From: Lachnospiraceae bacterium UBA7050
GTDB taxonomy: Bacteria; Bacillota; Clostridia; Lachnospirales; Lachnospiraceae
Length of the DNA stretch: 56,084 nucleotides
Assembly: GCA_002493905.1 (NCBI GenBank)
Contig: DLAJ01000001.1
Coordinates: 1-56,084 of the forward strand
Direction: 5' to 3'
Shown piece after piece: positions 16,963 through 25,314 of this stretch. The position numbers and the translations under genes were made by a program. Position 1 is the stretch's first letter. Every line of letters starts with the position of its first letter. The notes beneath the pieces are model-generated. The model was not told the origin of the DNA, did no database searches, and saw only the letters and a program-made list of their open reading frames with translations.

Positions 16963-16991
16963 TATATACAATGTTATCAACTGCTTGTCAA
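16963..16991 (-). promoter_or_regulatory. Sigma-A promoter for the CNNM-type gene
   Basis: Read on the minus strand, TTGACA (16991-16986) and TATATA (16968-16963) are separated by 17 bp. Both boxes are close to consensus, and the start of transcription would be about 45 bp upstream of the ATG. Confidence 0.7.
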
Positions 16992-17077
16992 GTTTTGCCT
17001 GACAGCGGAATATACATAGTTATGGAGAGAAAAAGGTCTTGAAACAAGGGCAGAATGATCAAAAGGAGGGTTAAAGT

Positions 17078-17473
17078 ATGGAACAACAAATGCGAGTGAG
17101 GGAGGAGATGAGGCTCCCGCGTCCGCCGGTTGTGCGCATCCTGCAGTGTCTGTTATTTGGTTATCTGATTACGGGGGCGCTGTTGCTGCTGCTGGCGGGC
17201 TTTCTATACAAGATGAAACTTTCGGAGCAGATCGTCTCAATCGGCATCATTGTGATCTATGTTGTATCAGCTCTGGTATCCGGTTATATCGCGGGGAAAA
17301 AAGCAGGAAATAAGAAATATCTGTGGGGGCTTATACAGGGCGGGCTTTATTTTGCCGTGCTTTTGCTTATGACATTGGCGGTAAGAAGGTCTGTTTCGGA
17401 TTTCGGCTCGAATCTGGTGACGACTTTCCTGCTCTGCACGGGCAGCGGCATGCTCGGCGGAATGCTGGCGTAA
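17078..17473 (+). CDS. TIGR04086-family small membrane protein
   Basis: A 131-residue protein with four hydrophobic segments: LFGYLITGALLLLLAGFLY, IGIIVIYVVSALVSGYIAG, WGLIQGGLYFAVLLLMTLA and a C-terminal glycine-rich segment ending GSGMLGGMLA. The length, topology and position just before a SCIFF precursor fit the TIGR04086 (YrzE-like) family, which often accompanies scfA/scfB in clostridia. Its biochemical role is unknown. AAAAGGAGGG lies 8-17 bases before the ATG, a strong ribosome-binding site. Confidence 0.8.
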   Translation: MEQQMRVREEMRLPRPPVVRILQCLLFGYLITGALLLLLAGFLYKMKLSEQIVSIGIIVIYVVSALVSGYIAGKKAGNKKYLWGLIQGGLYFAVLLLMTLAVRRSVSDFGSNLVTTFLLCTGSGMLGGMLA

Positions 17474-17517
17474 TAAGGCGCGCAAATGCATGGCTGAACT
17501 GAAAACGCAAATTTTTG

Positions 17518-17546
17518 TTGAAACAGGCGGGAATCTGTGCTATACT
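17518..17546 (+). promoter_or_regulatory. Sigma-A promoter dedicated to scfA
   Basis: TTGAAA (17518-17523) and TATACT (17541-17546) have a 17-bp spacer ending in TGTGC. Transcription would start near 17553, giving a leader of about 84 nt before scfA. This would allow the peptide to be expressed independently of the upstream membrane gene. Confidence 0.7.
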
Positions 17547-17636
17547 ACGAACTGTTATAAGCAGATAAATTTGTGCCTGCAGGAAATGTCATACATATTC
17601 GGAGCGGCAGGCTACGGAAAGGCATAGGTATTGAAG

Positions 17637-17780
17637 ATGAAGCACATTAAGACATTAAACACAAGAGATCTGAAGAAATCCATGAAGAAGGGCGGATGCG
17701 GCGAGTGCCAGACTTCCTGCCAGTCTGCATGCAAGACTTCCTGCACAGTGGGAAACCAGACCTGTGAGCAGGCAAAATAA
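17637..17780 (+). CDS. scfA: SCIFF ranthipeptide precursor (six cysteines in forty-five residues)
   Basis: A 47-residue peptide beginning MKHIKTLNTRDLKKS, with six cysteines at 21, 24, 28, 32, 36 and 43. The CGECQTSCQSACKTSC core is characteristic of the SCIFF family that is nearly universal in clostridia. The partner radical-SAM enzyme installs a Cys-to-alpha- or gamma-carbon thioether, giving a ranthipeptide. Here the leader is short and lysine-rich and the core is followed by CEQAK. The ATG is preceded by a modest AGG. It has its own promoter and is followed by a stable hairpin before scfB. The biological function of SCIFF is not settled; quorum sensing and population control have been proposed. 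Confidence 0.95.
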   Translation: MKHIKTLNTRDLKKSMKKGGCGECQTSCQSACKTSCTVGNQTCEQAK

Positions 17781-17796
17781 AAGAATGGCAGAATAA

Positions 17797-17846
17797 GCGC
17801 TATCGTAAGCAGCGATGACAAGTCGCTGCTTATTGTGCGTTAGCGC
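17797..17846 (+). promoter_or_regulatory. Stable hairpin between scfA and scfB
   Basis: The inner stem AAGCAGCGA (17807-17815)/TCGCTGCTT (17823-17831) is perfect with a 7-nt loop. An outer stem GCGCTA/TAGCGC encloses it. No long T-run follows, so partial termination or 3'-end protection of the scfA message is more likely than full termination. This would give more peptide than enzyme. Confidence 0.55.
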
Positions 17847-17945
17847 AAAGAATAAAGCAATTTTTGTCAGAGCCGGGGATGTGCCTTGATCGCAGGGCAT
17901 TGCAGTAAACTGCTCTGACAGGGTTGACAGAAAGGCTGGATATAA

Positions 17946-19355
17946 GTGGTACATCAATATAAAAACAATGGTTATAACATCGTTTTGGACGTCAACAGCG
18001 GCTCCGTTCATGTCGTGGACGGGCTTGTTTATGAGCTGGTTAAGCCCGTGGAGGAAGCGCTCCATGCGGGAATGACAAAAGAGGAGGAGATCACAGCCCA
18101 TGTCATAGCGCAGGATAAGGAAGGGCGTCTTGCGTCCTTCACACAGGAGGAAACGGCGGAGGCGGTTGGAGAACTTTTATCCTTAAAAGAGGCGGACATG
18201 CTGTATACGGAGGACATTTACGAGCCGTATATCGACTCCATGAAAAAACGGGATACCGTCGTAAAGGCGCTCTGCCTGCATATTGCGCATGACTGTAATC
18301 TGGCTTGCCGCTATTGTTTTGCCGAGGAGGGGGAATATCACGGCAGGCGTGCTCTTATGGACTTTGAAACCGGAAAGAAGGCGCTTGATTTCCTTGTGGC
18401 AAATTCGGGAAACAGGGTCCATCTGGAAGTGGACTTCTTCGGCGGGGAGCCGCTTATGAACTGGGATGTGGTGAAAAAGCTGGTACTCTACGGAAGAAGC
18501 ATTGAAAAAGAGCATCATAAGCAGTTCCGTTTTACCATGACGACAAATGGTATTTTATTAGATGAGGAAAAGCTTGCTTTTATCAATCAGGAGATGGGAA
18601 ATCTTGTCTTAAGTCTCGACGGAAGAAAAGAAGTGAACGACCGCATGCGCCCGCACCGGGGCGGTCAGGGCAGTTATGACGAGATCGTTCCGAAATTTAT
18701 CCGCGCGGCGGAGAGCCGGAATCAGATGAATTATTATCTTAGGGGAACCTTTACGAGATACAACCTTGATTTTGCGAAAGATGTGCTGCATGCGGCGGAT
18801 TTAGGTTTTGAGCAGATATCCGTGGAGCCGGTTGTCGCTGACGAGAAGGAGGATTATGCGATCCGCGAGGAGGATATCCCGGCGATCGAGCGTGAGTACG
18901 ACCGCCTTGCGGGAGAACTGCTGAAACGCCGCCGGGAGGGAAAACCGGTCAATTTCTTTCATTTTATGATCGATCTGGAAGGCGGTCCGTGCGTGGCGAA
19001 ACGTCTGTCGGGCTGCGGTTCGGGCTGCGAGTATCTGGCGGTCACGCCATGGGGAGATTTCTATCCATGCCATCAGTTTGTCGGTCAGGAGGAGTTCCTG
19101 ATGGGAAACGTGGATGCGGGAATCACAAGACCCGAAATTCAGCAGCAGTTCAAGGATTGTAATGTTTATACAAAACAAAAATGTAAAGACTGTTTTGCAA
19201 AGTTCTATTGCAGCGGCGGCTGTGCCGCAAATGCGTATCATTTTGACGGCAGTATTAACGGTGCATATGATATCGGATGCAGGCTTCAGAGAAAGCGCGT
19301 GGAGTGCGCGATCATGATGAAGGCGGCGCTTGCGGAGAGCGAAGAGACCGCATGA
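17946..19355 (+). CDS. scfB: Thioether cross-link-forming SCIFF peptide maturase (radical SAM/SPASM)
   Basis: A 469-residue radical-SAM enzyme that modifies the ScfA peptide. The N-terminal 100 residues (HQYKNNGYNIVLDVNSGSVH) form a peptide-recognition domain. The SAM cluster motif is CNLACRYC (Cys117, 121, 124). FFGGEP follows as the SAM-binding GGE motif. The C-terminal SPASM region holds many cysteines (CGSGCEY, YPCHQF, CNVYTKQKCKDCFAKFYC, GGCAAN) for auxiliary 4Fe-4S clusters. The GTG at 17946 matches the usual family start, with AAAGG about 9 bases upstream. secDF follows after 72 bp. Confidence 0.95.
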   Translation: MVHQYKNNGYNIVLDVNSGSVHVVDGLVYELVKPVEEALHAGMTKEEEITAHVIAQDKEGRLASFTQEETAEAVGELLSLKEADMLYTEDIYEPYIDSMKKRDTVVKALCLHIAHDCNLACRYCFAEEGEYHGRRALMDFETGKKALDFLVANSGNRVHLEVDFFGGEPLMNWDVVKKLVLYGRSIEKEHHKQFRFTMTTNGILLDEEKLAFINQEMGNLVLSLDGRKEVNDRMRPHRGGQGSYDEIVPKFIRAAESRNQMNYYLRGTFTRYNLDFAKDVLHAADLGFEQISVEPVVADEKEDYAIREEDIPAIEREYDRLAGELLKRRREGKPVNFFHFMIDLEGGPCVAKRLSGCGSGCEYLAVTPWGDFYPCHQFVGQEEFLMGNVDAGITRPEIQQQFKDCNVYTKQKCKDCFAKFYCSGGCAANAYHFDGSINGAYDIGCRLQRKRVECAIMMKAALAESEETA

Positions 19356-19427
19356 AGAATGCGGATGAAAAGATGCCGGATGGTTCATAACGGTGATAAA
19401 AGGATAGGTTAAAAAGGAGAAAAGGCA

Positions 19428-21716
19428 ATGAAAAAGAGCAGAGGAATCTGGACGCTCATCATCACAGTGCTTCTGACCGTGGGACTTGGTCTCATATCGG
19501 TCTATGGCATTGATTCGGCGCACAGGGGTTCGGCGCGTAACATCAAACGGGGGCTGGACCTGGCGGGCGGCGTCAGTATCACGTATCAGGTAAAAGGGGA
19601 TACGCAGCCGTCGGCGGAGGATATGAGCGATACGGTCTACAAGCTGCAGAAGCGTGTGGAGCAGGAAAATTACAGCACGGAGTCTCAGGTTTATCAGGAG
19701 GGAAGCGACAGGATTAACATTGAGATCCCGGGAGAATCGAATGCGGAAGAGGTTTTGGAAAACTTAGGAAAGCCGGGTTCCCTGCTGTTTATTATGCAGT
19801 ATGACGATGCGGGAAACGTGAATTATACACAGGGGCTCAATCTCACGGAAAACGGAGACTATGAGTTTACTTATGCGCTTTCGCGTCCGCTGGAAGAGAT
19901 TGAAGCTTCCGGTTCCGTTGTGCTCACAGGTACGGATGTAAGCGGCGCAGATGCGCGGTATCAGGCGAATCAGATGACCGGTGCAAATGAGGTTGTGGTC
20001 GATCTGACGCTGACGGAGGAAGGGACTGAAAAATTTGCGGCGGCAACTGCAAAAGCAGCCGGAAGGTGGAGCATCGGTATTTATTATGACGGCAGATTTA
20101 TCAGCGTGCCGAACGTAAACTCTGTCATCAGTGACGGAAGGGCGCAGATTTCGGGCGGAGGGATGGATTACGAGAGGGCGAAGCAGCTTGCGTCCTATAT
20201 CCGGATCGGCGGTCTGAAGCTGGAACTGGAGGAGTTAAGCTCCAATGTAGTCGGCGCACAGCTTGGCGAAAAGGCAATTGAGACAAGCCTGTATGCAGGC
20301 GCGATCGGACTTGTTCTTGTTATCCTGTTTATGATAGTGGTGTACCGGATTCCGGGCCTTGCATCGGGACTTGCCCTGATTCTTTATGTCATTTTAACGC
20401 TGCTTGCGCTCAATTTCCTGAATCTGACCTTAACGCTTCCGAGTATTGCGGGTATCATCCTCTCGATCGGCATGGCAGTGGATGCCAACGTCATTATCTT
20501 TGCACGTATCAGAGAAGAGATCGCAACCGGAAAGACCGTCAAGAGCGCCATTGATATCGGATTCAAAAAAGCATTGTCCGCGATCGTGGACGGCAATGTG
20601 ACGACGCTGATCGCGGCGCTTGTGCTGATGCTTATGGGGACGGGACCGGTCAAGGGCTTTGCACAGACTCTGGCACTTGGCATCCTTCTCTCGATGTTTA
20701 CGGCGCTTGTCATCACGAAACAGATTGTGAAAGCGCTGTTTGCAGTCGGATTCAAGGCTGAGAAATTCTACGGCAGGGCAAAGGAAGGAAAGAGTGTTAA
20801 TTTCCTCAAAAGGAAGGTTCTCTTTTTTGCAGTGTCCGGTCTTATGATCGTACTTGGGTTTGTATTTATGGGCATCAACAAAGGCGTGCATGGAAACGCC
20901 ATGAATTACAGTCTGGAGTTTTCCGGCGGAACATCGTTTCAGGCGTCTATGCCGCGTGAGTATACGTTAGAGGAGATCGACGAGCAGATTAAGCCTGCCA
21001 TTGCCGCCGTAATCGGGGACAATAATATACAGGCGGCAAAGATCAGGGGTTCCGTGGCATCGGAGGACACGCACACGATCTCTATCAAGACAAGGACGCT
21101 CGATGAGGATAAGCGTGCGGAAGTCATGGAAGTTTTGAGAAACGAGTTTGGCGTGACCGAAGAAATTGAATACAATAATATCAGTGCGACGATCAGCAGG
21201 GAAATGCGTTCCGATGCGGTGGTTGCGGTCATTGTCGCGACAATCTGCATGCTCTTTTATATCTGGTTCCGTTTTAAGGATATCCGGTTTGCGGCAAGCG
21301 CGGTCATTGCGCTTGTTCATGATGTGCTGGTTGTGCTGGCATTTTATGTGGTTACGCGGATTTCGGTCGGAAATACGTTTATTGCATGTATGTTGACGAT
21401 CGTGGGCTACTCCATCAATGCGACAATTGTAATTTTTGACCGTGTGCGTGAGAACCTGAAGGCATCCGGTCCGAAAGCGGATGTGGAGGAGATCGTGAAC
21501 CGCTCGATCACACAGACTTTAACGAGGAGTATTTATACGTCCCTGACGACGTTCGTGATGGTATTTGTCCTGTTTATCATGGGCGTTTCGTCCATTCGTG
21601 ATTTCGCAATGCCGCTCATGGCGGGTATCGTCTGCGGCGCTTATTCTTCCGTATGCATTACGGGCGCGCTCTGGTATGTGATGCGCACGAAGATTAAGAG
21701 CAGATCCGGGGAGTAA
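19428..21716 (+). CDS. secDF: Protein translocase subunit SecDF (fused)
   Basis: A 762-residue fusion of SecD (about 1-440) and SecF (about 460-762). Together they use the proton gradient to pull secreted proteins through SecYEG. The N-terminal helix is followed by RNIKRGLDLAGGVSITY, the SecD D1 motif. The first half ends with membrane helices around IAGIILSIGMAVDANVIIFA and REEIATGKTVKSAI. The SecF half has its own first helix, SLEFSGGTSFQ, and the repeat of the signature (MLTIVGYSINATIVIFDRVR). GAAAAGG and an upstream AAAAAGGAG precede the ATG. The order scfA-scfB-secDF is common in clostridia, but a functional link is not proven. Confidence 0.95.
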   Translation: MKKSRGIWTLIITVLLTVGLGLISVYGIDSAHRGSARNIKRGLDLAGGVSITYQVKGDTQPSAEDMSDTVYKLQKRVEQENYSTESQVYQEGSDRINIEIPGESNAEEVLENLGKPGSLLFIMQYDDAGNVNYTQGLNLTENGDYEFTYALSRPLEEIEASGSVVLTGTDVSGADARYQANQMTGANEVVVDLTLTEEGTEKFAAATAKAAGRWSIGIYYDGRFISVPNVNSVISDGRAQISGGGMDYERAKQLASYIRIGGLKLELEELSSNVVGAQLGEKAIETSLYAGAIGLVLVILFMIVVYRIPGLASGLALILYVILTLLALNFLNLTLTLPSIAGIILSIGMAVDANVIIFARIREEIATGKTVKSAIDIGFKKALSAIVDGNVTTLIAALVLMLMGTGPVKGFAQTLALGILLSMFTALVITKQIVKALFAVGFKAEKFYGRAKEGKSVNFLKRKVLFFAVSGLMIVLGFVFMGINKGVHGNAMNYSLEFSGGTSFQASMPREYTLEEIDEQIKPAIAAVIGDNNIQAAKIRGSVASEDTHTISIKTRTLDEDKRAEVMEVLRNEFGVTEEIEYNNISATISREMRSDAVVAVIVATICMLFYIWFRFKDIRFAASAVIALVHDVLVVLAFYVVTRISVGNTFIACMLTIVGYSINATIVIFDRVRENLKASGPKADVEEIVNRSITQTLTRSIYTSLTTFVMVFVLFIMGVSSIRDFAMPLMAGIVCGAYSSVCITGALWYVMRTKIKSRSGE

Positions 21717-21728
21717 ACGGCTTTCGTG

Positions 21729-23501
21729 ATGGAAAATCAATGGTTTGTCGCCGCAAAAAAAGCAGATTTTGAGGCGATTGCAGAGCAATTTCATATCAGC
21801 CCCGTGCTGGCAAGGATCATCAGGAACCGCGACGTCCGAACAAAAGAGGAGGTCGCGTTGTTCTTGTATGGGACGATGGCGGATCTGCCGGACCCGTTTT
21901 TGCTGCCGGACATGGAGCGGGCGGTTGAAAAACTATATGAATACCGCGAAAAGAAAATCCGTATTATCGGGGATTATGATATTGACGGCGTGTGCGCCGC
22001 CTACATTTTATACCGGGGACTCGGCGCGTTACATATGCAGGCTGACATGGCGGTTCCGAACCGCATGACGGACGGATACGGGTTAAACGACAGACTGGTC
22101 AGGGAGGCGCATGACGACGGGATTTCGTTGATCGTGACCTGCGATAACGGGATTGCCGCCGCTCCGCAGGCGTTATTTGCGGCATCCTGCGGCATGGAAA
22201 TGATCGTGACCGATCACCATGAGGTACCCTACGAGGAAAGCGAAGATGGAAGCAGGCGTTATCTGATGCCGCATGCAGCGGCGGTCGTTGACCCGAAGCG
22301 GGAAGACAGCCGGTATCCGTATGCCGGAATCTGCGGAGCGGCGGTCGCGTTTCAACTGATCCGCGCAATGTATCAGCGGGAGGGCGGCATGCCGCAGGAA
22401 TTATGCCGGGAGCTGACGATGTTTGCGGCGTTTGCGACGATTGGCGACGTGATGGAATTAAAAGAGGAGAACCGCATTCTGGTGCGCGAGGGACTGCGGA
22501 TCATGGAGCATCCCGAAAATCCGGGTCTGCGCGCCCTCATTGCGGTCAACGGTCTGGAGGGGAAGAAGATTACTCCTTATCATGTCGGATTTGTATTGGG
22601 ACCCTGCCTCAATGCGACGGGGCGGCTTGACAGCGCGGACCGGGCGCTGGCCCTGTTTACCTGTAAGGATTACAGGAAAGCGCTCATGATCGCACAGGAC
22701 TTAAAAGGCTTAAACGACAGCCGCAAGGATATGACGGCAAAAGGAGTCGAGCAGGCGGTTCTCATGGTACAGTCGATGGATTTAAGCAGGAATCCTGTCC
22801 TTGTGCTGTATCTTGCGGACTGCCATGAGAGTCTGGCGGGTATCATTGCCGGACGTATCCGCGAGCTGTACTGCCGTCCTGTATTCGTTTTAACCGACGC
22901 GGAGGACGGCGTAAAGGGGTCGGGACGTTCCATTGAAACTTATTCGATGTATGAGGAGCTTTGCCGCTGTAAGGAGCTGCTTACGCGCTTTGGCGGGCAT
23001 AAAATGGCGGCAGGCTTATCCATGCCAAAGGAAAATGTCGGACGTTTCCGCAGGCGTATCAACGAACTTGCAAGGCTCACGGAAGAAGATTTCGTGCAAA
23101 AGATTCATATTGACGTGCCGATGCCGCTTTCCTATGCAGCCAGAGAGCTGATAGAGCAGTTTGCGCTATTAGAACCGTTTGGGACCGGGAATCCGAGACC
23201 GCTGTTCGCGCAGAAAAATCTGCTTTTTCTATCCGCGCGGCTGATCGGAAAAAACGACCGTGTAATGCGCTTTAGCGTGATGGATGAACAGAAAAACCGT
23301 TTTTCGATGACGCTGTTTGGCGCGCATGAGAAGTTTGACAGCTATATCAGGCAGACGTATGGGGACGAGGCGCTTACGCTGCTCTATCAGGCACGGGGCG
23401 GGGAAGTGTTTCTCTCAGTTGTATATTATGCTGAAATCAATGAATACGGCGGGCGCAGTGAACTGCAGTATGTGATCATTGACTACAAAAAATCCTGCTG
23501 A
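21729..23501 (+). CDS. recJ: Single-stranded-DNA-specific exonuclease RecJ
   Basis: A 590-residue 5'-3' exonuclease of the DHH superfamily. The catalytic motifs are in order: RIIGDYDIDGVCAAYIL (motif I), TCDNGIAA (motif II), VTDHHEVP (motif III, DHH) and VVDPKRED (motif IV). DHHA1 motifs later include GRIRELYCRPVFVL and GRSIETYSMYEEL, and RFGGHKMAAGLSM. A C-terminal OB-like domain follows. The ATG at 21729 lies directly after an in-frame GTG at 21726; GGGGAG is about 14 bases upstream, overlapping the secDF end. Its stop codon lies inside the loop of the first of several hairpins. Confidence 0.93.
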   Translation: MENQWFVAAKKADFEAIAEQFHISPVLARIIRNRDVRTKEEVALFLYGTMADLPDPFLLPDMERAVEKLYEYREKKIRIIGDYDIDGVCAAYILYRGLGALHMQADMAVPNRMTDGYGLNDRLVREAHDDGISLIVTCDNGIAAAPQALFAASCGMEMIVTDHHEVPYEESEDGSRRYLMPHAAAVVDPKREDSRYPYAGICGAAVAFQLIRAMYQREGGMPQELCRELTMFAAFATIGDVMELKEENRILVREGLRIMEHPENPGLRALIAVNGLEGKKITPYHVGFVLGPCLNATGRLDSADRALALFTCKDYRKALMIAQDLKGLNDSRKDMTAKGVEQAVLMVQSMDLSRNPVLVLYLADCHESLAGIIAGRIRELYCRPVFVLTDAEDGVKGSGRSIETYSMYEELCRCKELLTRFGGHKMAAGLSMPKENVGRFRRRINELARLTEEDFVQKIHIDVPMPLSYAARELIEQFALLEPFGTGNPRPLFAQKNLLFLSARLIGKNDRVMRFSVMDEQKNRFSMTLFGAHEKFDSYIRQTYGDEALTLLYQARGGEVFLSVVYYAEINEYGGRSELQYVIIDYKKSC

Positions 23502-23655
23502 GGCAGGATTTTTCAAAGAATCCGCGTTGCGGATTCTTTTGGATGCAGAAAATTCCTTTATGAGGCAGGATTTTTCAAAGAATCGCACAAGTGCGATTCT
23601 TTTGCGCGGGGACATAAAATAAGAACCTCAGGGGTATTCCCTGAGGTCCTTATTT
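23488..23655 (+). terminator. Tandem hairpin array after recJ
   Basis: Four perfect or near-perfect hairpins follow one another. 23488-23513 has an AAAAATCCTGC stem and contains the recJ stop codon in its loop. 23515-23539 has an AAAGAATCCGC stem. 23577-23602 has an AAAGAATCGCA stem. 23617-23655 has arms AAATAAG plus ACCTCAGGG around a 5-nt loop, with one A-C mismatch. Each ends in a T-run. The redundancy would make read-through into the next genes very low. Confidence 0.8.
23499..23584 (+). repeat. 24-bp direct repeat within the recJ hairpin array
   Basis: The 24 bases at 23499-23522, beginning TGAGGCAGGATTTTTCAAAG, recur exactly at 23561-23584. The second copy keeps only the right arm of the first hairpin. 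This suggests partial duplication of a hairpin module followed by change of the next stem. Confidence 0.75.
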
Positions 23656-23830
23656 CTTATGAGGGGGGAGATAGTAGTTTTTCAACTATCTAAGAACACT
23701 ATAATTGATAAATGTGTCCATTTTGTGATTAAAAAATAAAATAAACACAAACTTTATAAACAAAAAAGAGCTGCATGCTTCTAAAGCGCAGCGTCATGCT
23801 ATATAATAGAAAAAAATCATGCGGAGCGCT
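23656..23830 (+). other. AT-rich intergenic segment before murE
   Basis: The segment starts with a G-run (GAGGGGGGAG, 23661-23670) and a hairpin AGATAGT/ACTATCT (23669-23691). AT-rich DNA follows, with a TATAAT at 23802-23807 about 24 bp before the murE start. The -35 element at 23779-23784 (TTCTAA) is poor. A 26-codon frame begins at the ATG at 23659 but lacks a ribosome-binding site at normal spacing. No gene is called. Confidence 0.4.
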
Positions 23831-25297
23831 ATGGAAGAACTGGCAAAGCTGATCGCAGGGCTGCCCTATGAGCTGCTGCGGGGGTCCGTGCACAGGCCGG
23901 TGCGGAGCATCGTCTATCACTCCGACAGGATCACAAAAGACTGCCTTTTTGTCTGCATCCGCGGGGGTCAGGCTGACGGGCATCGTTTCGCGGCAAAGGC
24001 GGCCGCAGCGCAGGCTGCGGCAATTCTTGTGGAGGAAATCTGCGAATATCCGGCACAAAGCCCGATGGCAATGATCAAAGTGCCGGACACAAGAGAAGCG
24101 CTTGCAATGGTTTCTCATTGCTTTTTCGGATATCCGGCACGCCGGATGACGATGATCGGCATAACGGGCACAAAAGGGAAAACGACAACTGCATGTATGA
24201 TTCGTGAGATTCTTGCGGCGGCCGGTATCCGTTCCGGCTATATTGGAACGCTTGGCATTGACTGCGGCTATGGCATGTCGGCAGGCGTCAATACGACGCC
24301 GGAATCTTATATGATTGCGGAAGCGCTCGCGCAGATGGCGGAATGCGGCTGCGGGGCTGCAGTATTAGAAGCTTCATCCATCGGCTTGAAAATGCAGCGC
24401 CTTTGCGGTATGGTATTTGATATCGGTGTATTTTTGAATTTTGGGAATGATCATGTCGGCACGGGAGAGCATCAGGATGTCGAAGAGTATTTTCGTTCCA
24501 AGGCAAAGCTGTTCCGCCAGTGCCGCATGGGGATTCTGAATGCCGCAGACGCGAAAAGCGCAAGAATGGCGTCGGTATCTAATTGTGAATCGCTTTCTTT
24601 TTTTGGCCCGGGACAGGAAATCTGTGCGTGCCATATGAAAAGAGAGTGCTCGGGCGCGGGACTTGGCGTGAGCTTTGTCGTTCCGGCGCTCTGCTGTGGA
24701 CGGATTTTCCTTCCGCTTGCGGGAATGTTTAATGTAGAGAATGCGCTTGCGGCTGTATCCGTCTGCAGGCAGCTGTCCCTGCCGCCGGCGGCTGTGCGGA
24801 AAGGACTTGGATGCGTCAGTGTACCCGGACGGATGGAAAATGCATCTGTGTGTCCGGATTATGCGATTTATATTGATTATGCGCATAACGCAATGGCGCT
24901 GGAAGGCGTATTGCAGACGCTGAGGGAGTATTGTCCGGCGAGGCTGATCTGTCTTTTTGGCTGTGGGGGGAACCGTCCGAAAAGCCGGCGTTATGAGATG
25001 GGTGAGACGAGCGGACGCCTTGCGGATTTCAGTATCGTGACATCCGACAACCCGCGCTATGAAGATGCGGATGCGATTATAGATGATGTTTTGACCGGCA
25101 TGCACCGGACGGATGGACGTTATGTGCGCATCACCGACAGGCGGGAAGCAATTGCGTACGCGTTACGGATTGCGCGTCCGGGCGATATTGTTTTACTTGC
25201 GGGCAAGGGGCACGAGACATATCAGGAAATACGGGGGAAAAAATACCCGATGGATGAGCGCCGTATTTTAACGGAGTTATCTAAGAATGAAAGGTGA
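23831..25297 (+). CDS. murE: MurE-family UDP-MurNAc-L-Ala-D-Glu--diaminopimelate ligase (divergent)
   Basis: A 488-residue Mur ligase that would add the third residue of the peptidoglycan stem peptide. The ATP loop is GITGTKGKTTTA. TTPES is followed by LEASSIGLKMQR, where most MurE proteins have EVSSHAL. DYAHN is conserved in the C-terminal domain, and SDNPRYEDADAI carries the DNPR tetrad typical of meso-diaminopimelate enzymes. GKGHETYQ is also present. The region FGNDHVGTGEHQDVEEYF differs from the usual DHLDxHG. The ATG at 23831 has GGAG 5-8 bases upstream; an in-frame ATG at 23819 lacks one. It may be the main MurE or a paralog, since a second copy could exist outside the window. Confidence 0.82.
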   Translation: MEELAKLIAGLPYELLRGSVHRPVRSIVYHSDRITKDCLFVCIRGGQADGHRFAAKAAAAQAAAILVEEICEYPAQSPMAMIKVPDTREALAMVSHCFFGYPARRMTMIGITGTKGKTTTACMIREILAAAGIRSGYIGTLGIDCGYGMSAGVNTTPESYMIAEALAQMAECGCGAAVLEASSIGLKMQRLCGMVFDIGVFLNFGNDHVGTGEHQDVEEYFRSKAKLFRQCRMGILNAADAKSARMASVSNCESLSFFGPGQEICACHMKRECSGAGLGVSFVVPALCCGRIFLPLAGMFNVENALAAVSVCRQLSLPPAAVRKGLGCVSVPGRMENASVCPDYAIYIDYAHNAMALEGVLQTLREYCPARLICLFGCGGNRPKSRRYEMGETSGRLADFSIVTSDNPRYEDADAIIDDVLTGMHRTDGRYVRITDRREAIAYALRIARPGDIVLLAGKGHETYQEIRGKKYPMDERRILTELSKNER

Positions 25298-25314
25298 AGA
25301 ACGGGAGAGAAAGC

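Noticed and set aside
23659..23739. 26-codon frame after the recJ hairpins
   Set aside because: No ribosome-binding site at usable spacing and no recognisable product; kept only as part of an intergenic description.
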